Below are positions 9,422 to 17,431 of a DNA stretch of 64,000 nt, in pieces. Numbering within the stretch: position 1 is the first letter of the stretch; the number at the start of each line of letters is the position of its first letter. The notes below the pieces were generated by a model, which was given only the letters and a program-made list of their open reading frames with translations, was not told the DNA's origin and did no database searches. The stretch lies in contig NZ_VUMG01000001.1 of the NCBI RefSeq assembly GCF_009696315.1, positions 62,001 to 126,000 of the forward strand. The letters are read 5' to 3'. A program made the position numbers and the translations under genes. This DNA is from Cutibacterium porci (GTDB taxonomy: Bacteria > Actinomycetota > Actinomycetes > Propionibacteriales > Propionibacteriaceae).

Positions 9422-10714
9422 TCACCGAGCCGAGGGACGCAAGCTGCGTCGCACCTGAGGATCGAGGATCTCCGCCGGTGCTCGGTTCGCGCGCACCAGT
9501 CGTGCCATGGCGACCATGTCAGGCCGGATTGACGAGTAGAAGTGGTCATACCCAGGGCACAGATAATTCTGTCCCGCTTCACCATCAACCGAGGTAGTGA
9601 AACGGTCCTTAGGGCATCCACCCTGACACATCCTCAAGTGCGGGCAGCGGCGACATTGCTGAGTCAGTTGAAGATTCTTTTTCTTTGAAAACTCACGCAT
9701 AACATCGGTTGACACCAGCTCTGGGAATGTTTTCTCCCGAATTGATCCGAGACGCCAGTCTGGTTCAACCCAGTGATCACAGGCATAGACATCACCATTG
9801 AATTCCATGGCGACGTTATTTCCGCACTGTGGCGCATGAACACACACCGGGTGTATCCCAAACATGGCCGACAGTGCGGCATCAAAATCCTGGACGAACA
9901 CCGTGCCAACGTCGTGGCGGACCCATTCCTCAAAAATCTCAGCAAGGAATCGCCCGTATGCCATAGGATCGACGCTCCGCGACGTCACGGCAGCACCTTC
10001 TTGACGGTAAAGAAGACGCTGGCCTGATGCCGTCCGCCACCCTGCTTCAGCTACCGCAAGGTCCTCGTCGTTAACTCTCTCGACGATGGGGATGAACTGG
10101 AGGTAGCGAGCTCCCAAATTGTCACGAAAATGCCGATAGACCTCCACTCCATGATCTTGGTTAGCAGCATTAACAGTGCACAGAATGTTAGTTCGAACCC
10201 CTGCTTTTTGAAGAAGATGATACCCGCGAAGAACCATGTCATACGTCCCGCGCCCACCGCGATTTTTTCGGTATGCGTCATGCATATCCCTAGGGCCATC
10301 AATGGATACGCCCACCAAAAAGTCGTGCTCTGCCAAGAACGTCGACCAGTCGTCATCGATAAGAGTGGCATTCGTCTGAATTGCGTGAGTAACCTTCTGA
10401 CGTGGGCGTCGGTATTCTTCAGCGAGCTCAACAACCCGTCGGAAGAATGGCAAACCCCGAAGTGTCGGCTCACCACCTTGCCACAGCATCATGACCTCAC
10501 CGTCATTGCTGGCAGCTAAGAATTCCGCAATGTAGCGACGCAGGGTGTCATCATCCATCCGCTGACGTGGTGCGTCATAGAGCAACTCCTTAGACAGAAA
10601 GAAGCAGTACTCGCAGTCCAGGTTGCACGCCGCACCAGTCGGCTTTGCCACTACTGACAGTGGTAAACGCTTACGCATAAGCGGCCCAGAACTCATGTCC
10701 GTCGGGGAAGCCAT
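9422..10714 (-). CDS. Anaerobic sulfatase-maturating enzyme (radical SAM)
   Basis: A 430-residue radical-SAM protein. The cluster motif C-N-L-D-C-E-Y-C (Cys about 30, 34, 37) binds the SAM-cleaving 4Fe-4S centre. The C-terminal SPASM region has several cysteines, including C-R-R-C-P-H-L-R-M-C and CQGGC, for auxiliary clusters. Together these match anSME enzymes, which oxidise a sulfatase Cys or Ser to formylglycine without oxygen. It lies upstream of the MFS-sulfatase pair on the same strand with a ~400-bp gap. I place the start at the ATG after GGAAGGG; a GTG 5 codons earlier is possible. Its target is very probably the sulfatase at 5982-7520. Confidence 0.9.
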   Translation of the reverse strand: MASPTDMSSGPLMRKRLPLSVVAKPTGAACNLDCEYCFFLSKELLYDAPRQRMDDDTLRRYIAEFLAASNDGEVMMLWQGGEPTLRGLPFFRRVVELAEEYRRPRQKVTHAIQTNATLIDDDWSTFLAEHDFLVGVSIDGPRDMHDAYRKNRGGRGTYDMVLRGYHLLQKAGVRTNILCTVNAANQDHGVEVYRHFRDNLGARYLQFIPIVERVNDEDLAVAEAGWRTASGQRLLYRQEGAAVTSRSVDPMAYGRFLAEIFEEWVRHDVGTVFVQDFDAALSAMFGIHPVCVHAPQCGNNVAMEFNGDVYACDHWVEPDWRLGSIREKTFPELVSTDVMREFSKKKNLQLTQQCRRCPHLRMCQGGCPKDRFTTSVDGEAGQNYLCPGYDHFYSSIRPDMVAMARLVRANRAPAEILDPQVRRSLRPSAR

Positions 10715-10806
10715 AATCCCTTCCGCCACCTTATTACTCGTGATAATTCTTCAGAAGAAACCTGTACCGATGCTCACGCCAATGTAACAAGCATCATCAA
10801 CTGAGT

Positions 10807-12741
10807 TCAGCTCTTTGAGCTCCCCCTACTAGATTTCCGACGCATCGCAATCCGTGTGTACATGTCTTCCACGATTTCGGTGAATCTCTTTTCCACCTCG
10901 CGTCGGCGCACTTTGAGAGTCGGCGTGAGCAGACCATTGTCTGTGGTGAACTCGTCCCACAACACTCGCAAGTCACGAATTTGCTCCTGATGAGGCAGTT
11001 TTTCAGTGATCTCAGCGACCCGACGACGAATTTCCTCCGCCAGCTCCTCAGAACGCAGCATCTCAGAAGCCGTCATCGAGGTGATATGTAATCTCTCAGC
11101 CAACTCCTCCACCTGCGGCAATGACGGTTTGACGAGCAGAGTCAGACACGGACGATTATCACCCAGCAGCACCGCGTGTTCAAAGAGCGGATCCTTCATC
11201 AGTGAATTCTCAATCGGTTGAGGAGAGATGTTCTTGCCATTGAGGGTGACAATAATATCCTTCAGACGATCAGTGATGACAAGGAAACCATCGTCGTCTA
11301 TATGACCAATGTCGCCAGTGTGCAACCAACCATCTTCAATCGCCGCTGCAGTCGCCTCAGGAGCTTTCCAATATCCCTTCATCACGTTAGGGCCGCGATA
11401 GAGAATTTCCCCTTCTTCGGTCGTAGCCATCTGACTACCGACCAACGGCTTTCCGGCCGTGCCGAATTTACACCCGCCCGGAGAGTTGAAACTTACAAGC
11501 GGCGAGGCCTCCGTCAACCCATACCCTTGGCATACCAGCAGCCCACATGCAGCGAAGAACTCCTCGACCTCCTTGCGCAGCGGCGCGCCACCAGCCGCCA
11601 ACACTGTCTTCGGTCCACCGAGGGCGTCGCGAATCGCTTTGAGGACGAGCCGATCGGCGACCTCGTGACGCGCCTGCAGGGATACGCTGGGGCGCCGTCC
11701 CTCCTTGTGGGTTTGCCACCATTCACGGCCAACGTCGAGCGACCATTCAAAAATCTTGAGCTTGACCGGAGAATCGGAAACCTTCTCACGGGCCACATTC
11801 ATGACCTGCTCATACAGCTTCGGCACACAGACGAAAAGGGTCGGACGAACGTCAGCCAGCATCGTCGAGATTGTCTTGGGGTTAGGCACAAAGGTATTGA
11901 GGCAGCCGTGCCGGATCACCACCATCGACCATCCCCACTCCAAGGCATGCGACAGCGGAAGGAAACTCAAGGAATGATCAGCCGGGCTGAAATCGAAGAA
12001 AGCGTCGAGGGCCTGGAGCTCGGCCAACGCGCCCCGATGGCTAATCATGACCCCCTTGGGTTCACCCGTCGTTCCTGAGGTGTAGATCAAAGCGGCGACA
12101 TCGTCAGCACTTGACTGTCCCATGCGCTCGTCAACGACTGCCTGCATCTTGTCAGAAACCCCGGCCTGGCGCACCTGTTCCAGCGAGAGCACCGTCAAAC
12201 CGTCATGCTCACCAACCCCATCAGCCGGGTCTATGAGAATCACCGTCTCCAAACTGGGCATTTTGTCGCGAGCCTCAAGGATACGGTTAAGCTCCTTGCG
12301 GCCAGCCGTCACGATGACGCGAACCCCAGCGTCAGTGACGATGTGAACAATCTGATCAGGAGTCGACGTCGGATAAATCGGCACCGGGACAACGCCTATC
12401 GTCATGCCCGCAAGGTCAGCCTCGATCCACTCCGGACAATTACCGGCAAACAGCGACATACGGTCCCCGCGCTGCAGACCGTCTTCGGTAAGCAACCCAG
12501 GAGTAACAAACGCCCGGGCGAGCCCGGCAACGCGGCGCCCAGTCTCGGCATACGTACGGATAATCCACTGATCGCCCTGACGGACTCGAGTCGCGGGCCT
12601 AAAACCATGCGTGGCAACCGTGGCACGGAACATGTGGGCGAGGTGACTCTCAGCGAGGTCCTCCCCAGGGACAGGTTGGCCGAGAAGCTCCCCGGCCGGG
12701 TCAAGTTCAGCCCTGCGGGACTGACGTGGGCTCATTGTCAT
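10807..12741 (-). CDS. Long-chain acyl-CoA synthetase (AMP-forming, FadD15-like)
   Basis: A 644-residue ANL-superfamily adenylating enzyme. The P-loop-like motif Y-T-S-G-T-T-G-E-P-K-G lies about residue 220, the G-Y-G-L-T-E-A-S-P motif about 410, and the hinge/A8 region reads TDRLKDIIVTLNGKNISP. The length and the WLHTGDIG motif fit long-chain ligases that activate fatty acids as CoA thioesters at the membrane face. A GGGAG site lies upstream of the ATG. It is on the same strand as endonuclease IV, 72 nt apart. In a lipid-rich niche it would serve fatty-acid uptake or phospholipid synthesis; this is inference. Confidence 0.9.
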   Translation of the reverse strand: MTMSPRQSRRAELDPAGELLGQPVPGEDLAESHLAHMFRATVATHGFRPATRVRQGDQWIIRTYAETGRRVAGLARAFVTPGLLTEDGLQRGDRMSLFAGNCPEWIEADLAGMTIGVVPVPIYPTSTPDQIVHIVTDAGVRVIVTAGRKELNRILEARDKMPSLETVILIDPADGVGEHDGLTVLSLEQVRQAGVSDKMQAVVDERMGQSSADDVAALIYTSGTTGEPKGVMISHRGALAELQALDAFFDFSPADHSLSFLPLSHALEWGWSMVVIRHGCLNTFVPNPKTISTMLADVRPTLFVCVPKLYEQVMNVAREKVSDSPVKLKIFEWSLDVGREWWQTHKEGRRPSVSLQARHEVADRLVLKAIRDALGGPKTVLAAGGAPLRKEVEEFFAACGLLVCQGYGLTEASPLVSFNSPGGCKFGTAGKPLVGSQMATTEEGEILYRGPNVMKGYWKAPEATAAAIEDGWLHTGDIGHIDDDGFLVITDRLKDIIVTLNGKNISPQPIENSLMKDPLFEHAVLLGDNRPCLTLLVKPSLPQVEELAERLHITSMTASEMLRSEELAEEIRRRVAEITEKLPHQEQIRDLRVLWDEFTTDNGLLTPTLKVRRREVEKRFTEIVEDMYTRIAMRRKSSRGSSKS

Positions 12742-12813
12742 GACCGTTCTCCCTTGCCGGTGTGGACTCGATCCCCATCGTAGTGTCCCGCGATCACCCC
12801 GTGCAGGCGCCGA

Positions 12814-13605
12814 TCACAACCGCTCACGCAACCAGGCAATATCGCGAGCCTGACCTTCAGCGCCTCCTGGAGTCTCCACGACCACGGGTGCCTGCGCAGC
12901 ACGGATGACGTCGATGAGACCGTGGCACTGCCCTTCACCGAGATTGGCGTGACGGTCCCGCCCCGATCCGGCGCCACCCTGTGAATCATTAGCATGGACA
13001 AGGTCGATCCGGCCGGTGATGGCACGGACATCGTCGACCACGCTGGTCATGTCCAAACCAGCAGCGTATGCATGGCACGTATCCAGGCAGAACCCCACGT
13101 TTTCATGACCCGACGCGGCACCAATGGCCTGCCACGTGCCCGACAACCGATCGAGGAACCGCGCCATCGCATTGTTGCCACCGGCGGTGTTTTCTACCAG
13201 CAGCGGCACCGGCATTTCGAGCCCGTCAACAGCTTTGCGCCAGTTGTCCTGTCCCTTCTCAATCGACTCTCCGTCACGCACATGGCCACCGTGGACGACA
13301 ACCCCCATCGCACCGACGTCGGCAGCAGCGTCAAGGGTTTGCTGCAACAATTTGCGGCTGGGAATACGAATACGGTTATTGAGGGAAGCGACGTTAATAA
13401 CGAACGCGGCATGCACGACTAACGTCAATCCAGCCTCCCCTGCCGCCTCCCGCAATGCCTGCGAGCCGCCTGGGTAGTCGCAGACCGGCTTCTTCCACGA
13501 CTTTGGGTCTCCCAAACTAATCTGAGCGACGTTGGCCTGACGTGCCGCCGCCTGTGCCACGGCGTCGGCGGCGTCGACATGACCGCCAATAGTCCACTTG
13601 GTCAT
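12814..13605 (-). CDS. nfo: Endonuclease IV (AP endonuclease)
   Basis: A 263-residue AP-endonuclease-family-2 TIM barrel. The metal-ligand signatures are visible: VVHGGHV, a Glu in LLVENTAG, C-L-D-T-C-H-A and the C-terminal H-A-N-D-S-Q-G followed by R-D-R-H-A-N-L-G-E-G. It cleaves DNA 5' of abasic sites in base excision repair. I start at the ATG for MTKWTIGGHV; a GTG two codons earlier is the only alternative. The ribosome-binding site is weak. It diverges from the SDR gene across a ~135-bp gap. Confidence 0.92.
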   Translation of the reverse strand: MTKWTIGGHVDAADAVAQAAARQANVAQISLGDPKSWKKPVCDYPGGSQALREAAGEAGLTLVVHAAFVINVASLNNRIRIPSRKLLQQTLDAAADVGAMGVVVHGGHVRDGESIEKGQDNWRKAVDGLEMPVPLLVENTAGGNNAMARFLDRLSGTWQAIGAASGHENVGFCLDTCHAYAAGLDMTSVVDDVRAITGRIDLVHANDSQGGAGSGRDRHANLGEGQCHGLIDVIRAAQAPVVVETPGGAEGQARDIAWLRERL

Positions 13606-13742
13606 GCCCACACTGTGCCATCAAACGATGCACGCTCAAAGCTCCGGCGGTGGTTGCTGACTGGTCGCGCGTTATCGCGGAACGCTGACGAAAGTCGCTC
13701 CGATGATGGTGACTATCCTCGCAGTGCCGTAGATTGGGCAGT

Positions 13743-14552
13743 ATGGCAACGAGCATGGTCACGGGCGGAACATCAGGTATTGGCCGCGAATTCGTCACCC
13801 AACTGGCTGCCCGCGGCGACGACATCGTCATCGTCGCCCGCGATTCCGAGCGGATGGCCGCGATTAAGGCCGACATTGAAGCCCGTTACGGCGTTTCCGT
13901 CGAGACCATTGCGGCAGACCTGTCACGTCGCGAGGACGTCGACCGGATCGCCGCCCGAGTGGAAGATCCCAACCACCCCATTGACCTGCTGGTCAACAAC
14001 GCCGGGTTCGCGGTGCATGCGAAGATTCTTGACCCTGACGCCCTCGAATTGCAGGACCGTGCCTTCGAGGTCATGATGCGGGCAGTTTTGGTGCTCTCGG
14101 CAGCCGCCGGACGCGCGATGAAGGCCCGCGGTCATGGGGGCATTCTCAACCTGTCGTCGTCAAGCGCGTGGATCAACACCGGCAACTACTCGGCCGTGAA
14201 AGCGTGGGTACTTACCTTTACCGAAGGGCTGTCTAACGAACTAGCCGGCACCGGCGTCACGGCGATGGCGCTGTGTCCCGGATGGGTCCACACCGAATTC
14301 CATTCCCGCGCCAACGTCACAGCCAACCATCTGCCGGACTTCTTCTGGATCGACGTCAAGCTCCTCGTCCGAGAGGCCCTCAATGACCTTGATCATGGCA
14401 AAGTAGTGTCCATTCCCACTCCGCTCTGGAAGTTCTTCATCGCAGTAGCCACGCACACCCCACGTTCCGCTATGAGATTCTTGTCGCGAACCCTGTCCTC
14501 GTCACGAGACAAAGACGATCATCCTCGACACACTCCGGGAGGCGAGGCCTGA
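13743..14552 (+). CDS. Short-chain dehydrogenase/reductase
   Basis: A 269-residue classical SDR. The NAD(P) motif T-G-G-T-S-G-I-G is at residues 7-14, NNAG appears about residue 85, and the catalytic Ser and Y-S-A-V-K follow at about 140-155. The substrate is not evident; the family ranges over hydroxy/keto acids, lipids and sugars. The start is the ATG at 13743 (an upstream TTG adds three residues). The stop is followed one base later by the acyltransferase start, so it is the first gene of a three-gene operon and may act on a lipid intermediate. Confidence 0.85.
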   Translation: MATSMVTGGTSGIGREFVTQLAARGDDIVIVARDSERMAAIKADIEARYGVSVETIAADLSRREDVDRIAARVEDPNHPIDLLVNNAGFAVHAKILDPDALELQDRAFEVMMRAVLVLSAAAGRAMKARGHGGILNLSSSSAWINTGNYSAVKAWVLTFTEGLSNELAGTGVTAMALCPGWVHTEFHSRANVTANHLPDFFWIDVKLLVREALNDLDHGKVVSIPTPLWKFFIAVATHTPRSAMRFLSRTLSSSRDKDDHPRHTPGGEA

Positions 14553-14553
14553 G

Positions 14554-15393
14554 ATGGCCAGCGTCAAACCCAATAAGGACCGAGGCCGGTACACCAATGA
14601 CCTGTCCGCCGTGACACGGCAAGCGGCGAATATGCTGCTGCTACGCCCTTTGGTGTGGAGGGTCGTCAAAGTTAGCGTCCACGGTGTCGACAACCTCGAC
14701 GGGCTCGACGGCGCATACGTCGCCGTCGCCAACCATTCCTCTCACCTCGACGCCCCGCTCGTTTTCGGGGCACTGCCCAAGCGGCTGTCCAAGTACCTAG
14801 CCACAGGCGCCGCCGCAGACTATTTCTTCACCACATGGTGGAAAGCCATAACTCCGGTTCTCTTCTTCAACGCTTTCCCGGTTGATCGGGGGAAAGGTAA
14901 AAGTAAACAGGGCGCGCGTAGTCCCCGTTCTCACCGCGGCATGGCTGGGTCCCTATTGACAGACGGCGTCCCCCTACTCATCTTCCCAGAAGGCACCCGG
15001 TCCCGCACCGGTGCCATGGGAACCTTCAAGCCGGGCGCTGCCGCGCTAGCTATCTCGCGCGGTGTTCCGGTTATTCCCATTGCGTTGGTTGGGGCATGGG
15101 CGGCCATGCCGTCGGAGCAAGCCGGATTGCCAAAGGGACGGCCACCAGTCCACGTAGCTATTGGGCATCCTATGGACCCCGTTCCCGGTGAGATCGCCCA
15201 CGAGTTTTCCGAACGGATTCGTCGCCAAGTCATCGAGCTGCACGACCAAACCGCCCGCGCCTACGGTATGCCAACCCTTGACGAGTACGGACGCCACCGC
15301 GCATTGAGCCAGTCCTCTGAAACCAGCCGCACAGCGTCTACCGGCAAAAAATCGACGCCCACCAACCCTCATAGGCCGAGCGGAGGCTCATGA
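14554..15393 (+). CDS. 1-acyl-sn-glycerol-3-phosphate acyltransferase (PlsC-like)
   Basis: A 279-residue lysophosphatidic-acid-acyltransferase-family protein. Motif I N-H-S-S-H-L-D (HX4D) and motif III F-P-E-G-T-R-S are both present. It would transfer a fatty acyl chain to lysophosphatidate or a related acceptor at the membrane. The C-terminal ~40 residues are polar and Ser/Thr-rich, beyond the usual domain. The gene begins 1 nt after the SDR stop and overlaps the next gene by ATGA, so the three genes are translationally coupled. A housekeeping PlsC or an actinobacterial paralogue are equally possible. Confidence 0.88.
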   Translation: MASVKPNKDRGRYTNDLSAVTRQAANMLLLRPLVWRVVKVSVHGVDNLDGLDGAYVAVANHSSHLDAPLVFGALPKRLSKYLATGAAADYFFTTWWKAITPVLFFNAFPVDRGKGKSKQGARSPRSHRGMAGSLLTDGVPLLIFPEGTRSRTGAMGTFKPGAAALAISRGVPVIPIALVGAWAAMPSEQAGLPKGRPPVHVAIGHPMDPVPGEIAHEFSERIRRQVIELHDQTARAYGMPTLDEYGRHRALSQSSETSRTASTGKKSTPTNPHRPSGGS

Positions 15394-15863
15394 TGGATCG
15401 CCCGGTCAACATCAGGCAGGTCGAAGCCTGCCCCGTCGTCTCGATGACTCGGGTGGTGTCCATCGACGTCCTCGCCTCCTTTGTAGAAGAGGCCTTCGAG
15501 ACCCTAGAACGCCTTGCATCCGGCAACCTCGGCAGCGCTCACCCGTTCGTCATTTATCACAATGGTCTCACCGCCGATCACGACGGCACCGTCGAAGTAT
15601 GCCAACCCATCGAGGGCACTCTCGATGACGTGCCCCACGACGTCGCTATCCGCACCGTTGAGGCCCACCGAGAAGCTTGGATCACGGTGACCAAGGCCGA
15701 ACTGGAGTACCCCGACATCGACGATCTCTACGACGATTTTGACGCCTGGCTTGAAGACGCCGGCCTCATGCGCAATGGCGCACCACGTGAGGTTTACTGG
15801 GCCGACTGGGACACCACCGGCATGGAGGAACCGGTCTGCGACGTGTGCTTCCCCATCGCATGA
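15390..15863 (+). CDS. GyrI-like small-molecule-binding protein
   Basis: A 157-residue protein resembling the effector-binding (GyrI-like/AraC E-bind) fold: an N-terminal strand beginning VEACPVVSMTR, a central F-V-I-Y-H-N-G segment, V-E-V-C-Q-P-I, and a late Tyr/acid-rich W-L-E-D-A-G / R-E-V-Y-W-A-D-W motif. No DNA-binding domain is attached. Such stand-alone domains bind hydrophobic cations or drugs. It overlaps the acyltransferase stop by 4 nt (ATGA). Its link to lipid metabolism is unknown. Confidence 0.7.
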   Translation: MMDRPVNIRQVEACPVVSMTRVVSIDVLASFVEEAFETLERLASGNLGSAHPFVIYHNGLTADHDGTVEVCQPIEGTLDDVPHDVAIRTVEAHREAWITVTKAELEYPDIDDLYDDFDAWLEDAGLMRNGAPREVYWADWDTTGMEEPVCDVCFPIA

Positions 15864-15949
15864 GCCGTCGACGCTACCGCCTCAAGATCCAAGCATAGCG
15901 GCCCGGGCATAGCCAGACGCCGGCACGACCGGCACCCACTCGGGCTGAA

Positions 15950-17152
15950 TCAGCTGTAGCGGACGGTCACTAGACCCTCTCCGGGAGCGATGGCATTCAT
16001 CGCAGCCGTCGACAGGTCAAGGCACCGACCCCCGACGTAGGGGCCGCGATCGTTAATCCGCACGGTCACCGTCCGGCCATTGTTGACGTTCGTGACGCGG
16101 ATGGTCGATCCGAGCGGAAGAGTCCTCGACGCAGCGGTAAACGCCGATGGGTTGAAGGTCTCACCGGAGGCAGTGGGGCCACCCGCAGTACCGTCACCCT
16201 CGCCATAAGTCGACGCTACACAGGTGGTGCCACTGGTCACCGGATTCGAGGAGGAAGCCTGAGAGGCTGATGATCCCGAACTCGATCGCCTCGAGGAGGA
16301 TGACGTCGAACTCGATGGATCAGACGTCCTCGTACCAACTTTGACGACCTGGGCCACAGGGGCCTTAACGACCTTGCTCGAGACTTTCTTCTCGGACACC
16401 TTCTTGCCGTCTTTGAAGACGGCAGTCCACGTCTCCTCGTTAATGCCGTTGACACCCTTAACGGTGATCTCGGTCTCGCCCTTAGCCAGGGCGGAATCCT
16501 TGACCTTCTTCGTTGCGAACGGCACAGAGACGCGACGCTTCTGCGTCTTCTGGTCGACCATCGTCAGGCTGATTTTCATGCCGTCGGCAAGTGGGGTACC
16601 AAAACCGGGGTTGACGATATCGTTGGAGTCAACATCAACCTTGGCTGCCTTGAAGGCATCGGCAACAGTTCCGACCGCGGTCACCGTCTGAGTCTTGCCA
16701 GCGACGGTGACCGTAACATGCTTGGCCGTCTGCATGGAGAACGACAGCCCGGCCCGCGAGATATCTAGCGAGCGCGACACCGATACAAGGTTGTCAGGAT
16801 CCGACTGGTTTAGCTGCTCCAAGACTTCGGACACGTTTTTGGCTGTCGTCCAACGGACAACCTTTTTGCCATCGATAGTGACCACGACGCGGCGGCCGTA
16901 GTTGACGGTGATGACCTGCCCATCGTGAATCTCAGAGTCCAGCGAGGGCTGCACGTCGTCGTGAGGGCCAACTGTAATCCCCTGCTGAGCGAGGGCCTGC
17001 TTAACCGTGCCCGGCTTGACCTTTGCCTGCTGGGAGACCCCATCCACAGAGAAGGTCACGGTGTCCCGATCAAGCGCCTGAACCATCGTCAGACCGCCAG
17101 CCGAGGTGAGGCTGAGGGCCCCAGCAATCGCGGAAGCTACAACTTTCGACAT
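15950..17152 (-). CDS. DUF348/G5/RlpA-like (DPBB) secreted cell-wall protein
   Basis: A 400-residue exported protein. After an N-terminal hydrophobic signal (about 5-28) there are three DUF348 repeats (about 30-180, as in RpfB/YabE), a G5 domain (about 195-270), a Ser-rich linker (about 275-305), and a C-terminal double-psi beta-barrel of the RlpA type (about 310-400) with INDRGPYVGGRC. In RlpA-type glycan-cleaving enzymes the catalytic pair is a His in AAHK-LP and the Asp of NDRGP. Here the Asp is present but the His position reads AASRTLPLG, i.e. Ser. The architecture is that of resuscitation-promoting-like wall proteins with a different C-terminal domain. The start is forced by an in-frame stop 4 codons upstream. 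Confidence 0.85.
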   Translation of the reverse strand: MSKVVASAIAGALSLTSAGGLTMVQALDRDTVTFSVDGVSQQAKVKPGTVKQALAQQGITVGPHDDVQPSLDSEIHDGQVITVNYGRRVVVTIDGKKVVRWTTAKNVSEVLEQLNQSDPDNLVSVSRSLDISRAGLSFSMQTAKHVTVTVAGKTQTVTAVGTVADAFKAAKVDVDSNDIVNPGFGTPLADGMKISLTMVDQKTQKRRVSVPFATKKVKDSALAKGETEITVKGVNGINEETWTAVFKDGKKVSEKKVSSKVVKAPVAQVVKVGTRTSDPSSSTSSSSRRSSSGSSASQASSSNPVTSGTTCVASTYGEGDGTAGGPTASGETFNPSAFTAASRTLPLGSTIRVTNVNNGRTVTVRINDRGPYVGGRCLDLSTAAMNAIAPGEGLVTVRYS

Positions 17153-17369
17153 TCGACCACTTCAGTATCGGGGGCTCGGAGCCCGGACGGGGATCGGCGT
17201 CAGCCACGCTGGCACGCGCCAATGCGCCTCCGGTGGGAAGCACGGCCAATACCATAGAACAGATCATCCAGAGAATCCAAAGATTTGCTGAGAAACTTAA
17301 GATTCGCTCGTCTCTGACGTATGGATAGCGGAGGCCACACCGACGCTAACGAAGCCGCCAATCGGGATC

Positions 17370-17403
17370 AAAACCGCGCCGTAGCGCCATTTTTGACGGT
17401 TTT
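17370..17403 (-). terminator. Possible terminator after copA
   Basis: AAAACCG (17370-17376) pairs with CGGTTTT (17397-17403) about 30 nt beyond the copA stop; on the transcript the hairpin ends in UUUU. An inner GC-rich arm is partly complementary. The remainder of 17153-17431 carries the promoter of neither convincing gene nor RNA that I can identify. Confidence 0.4.
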
Positions 17404-17431
17404 CCGCCCCCGGCCACGTCGCCCCGCGCCC

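Noticed and set aside
15919-15933. GCCGG-5nt-CCGGC hairpin between the GyrI-like gene and the DPBB gene as terminator
   Set aside because: The stem has only 5 bp and no T-run; this is expected by chance at this GC content.
17070-17267. Alternative minus-strand frame upstream of the DUF348/G5 gene with a hydrophobic start (MVLAVLPTGGALA)
   Set aside because: It overlaps the real gene in another frame and ends without any domain. No ribosome-binding site is seen.
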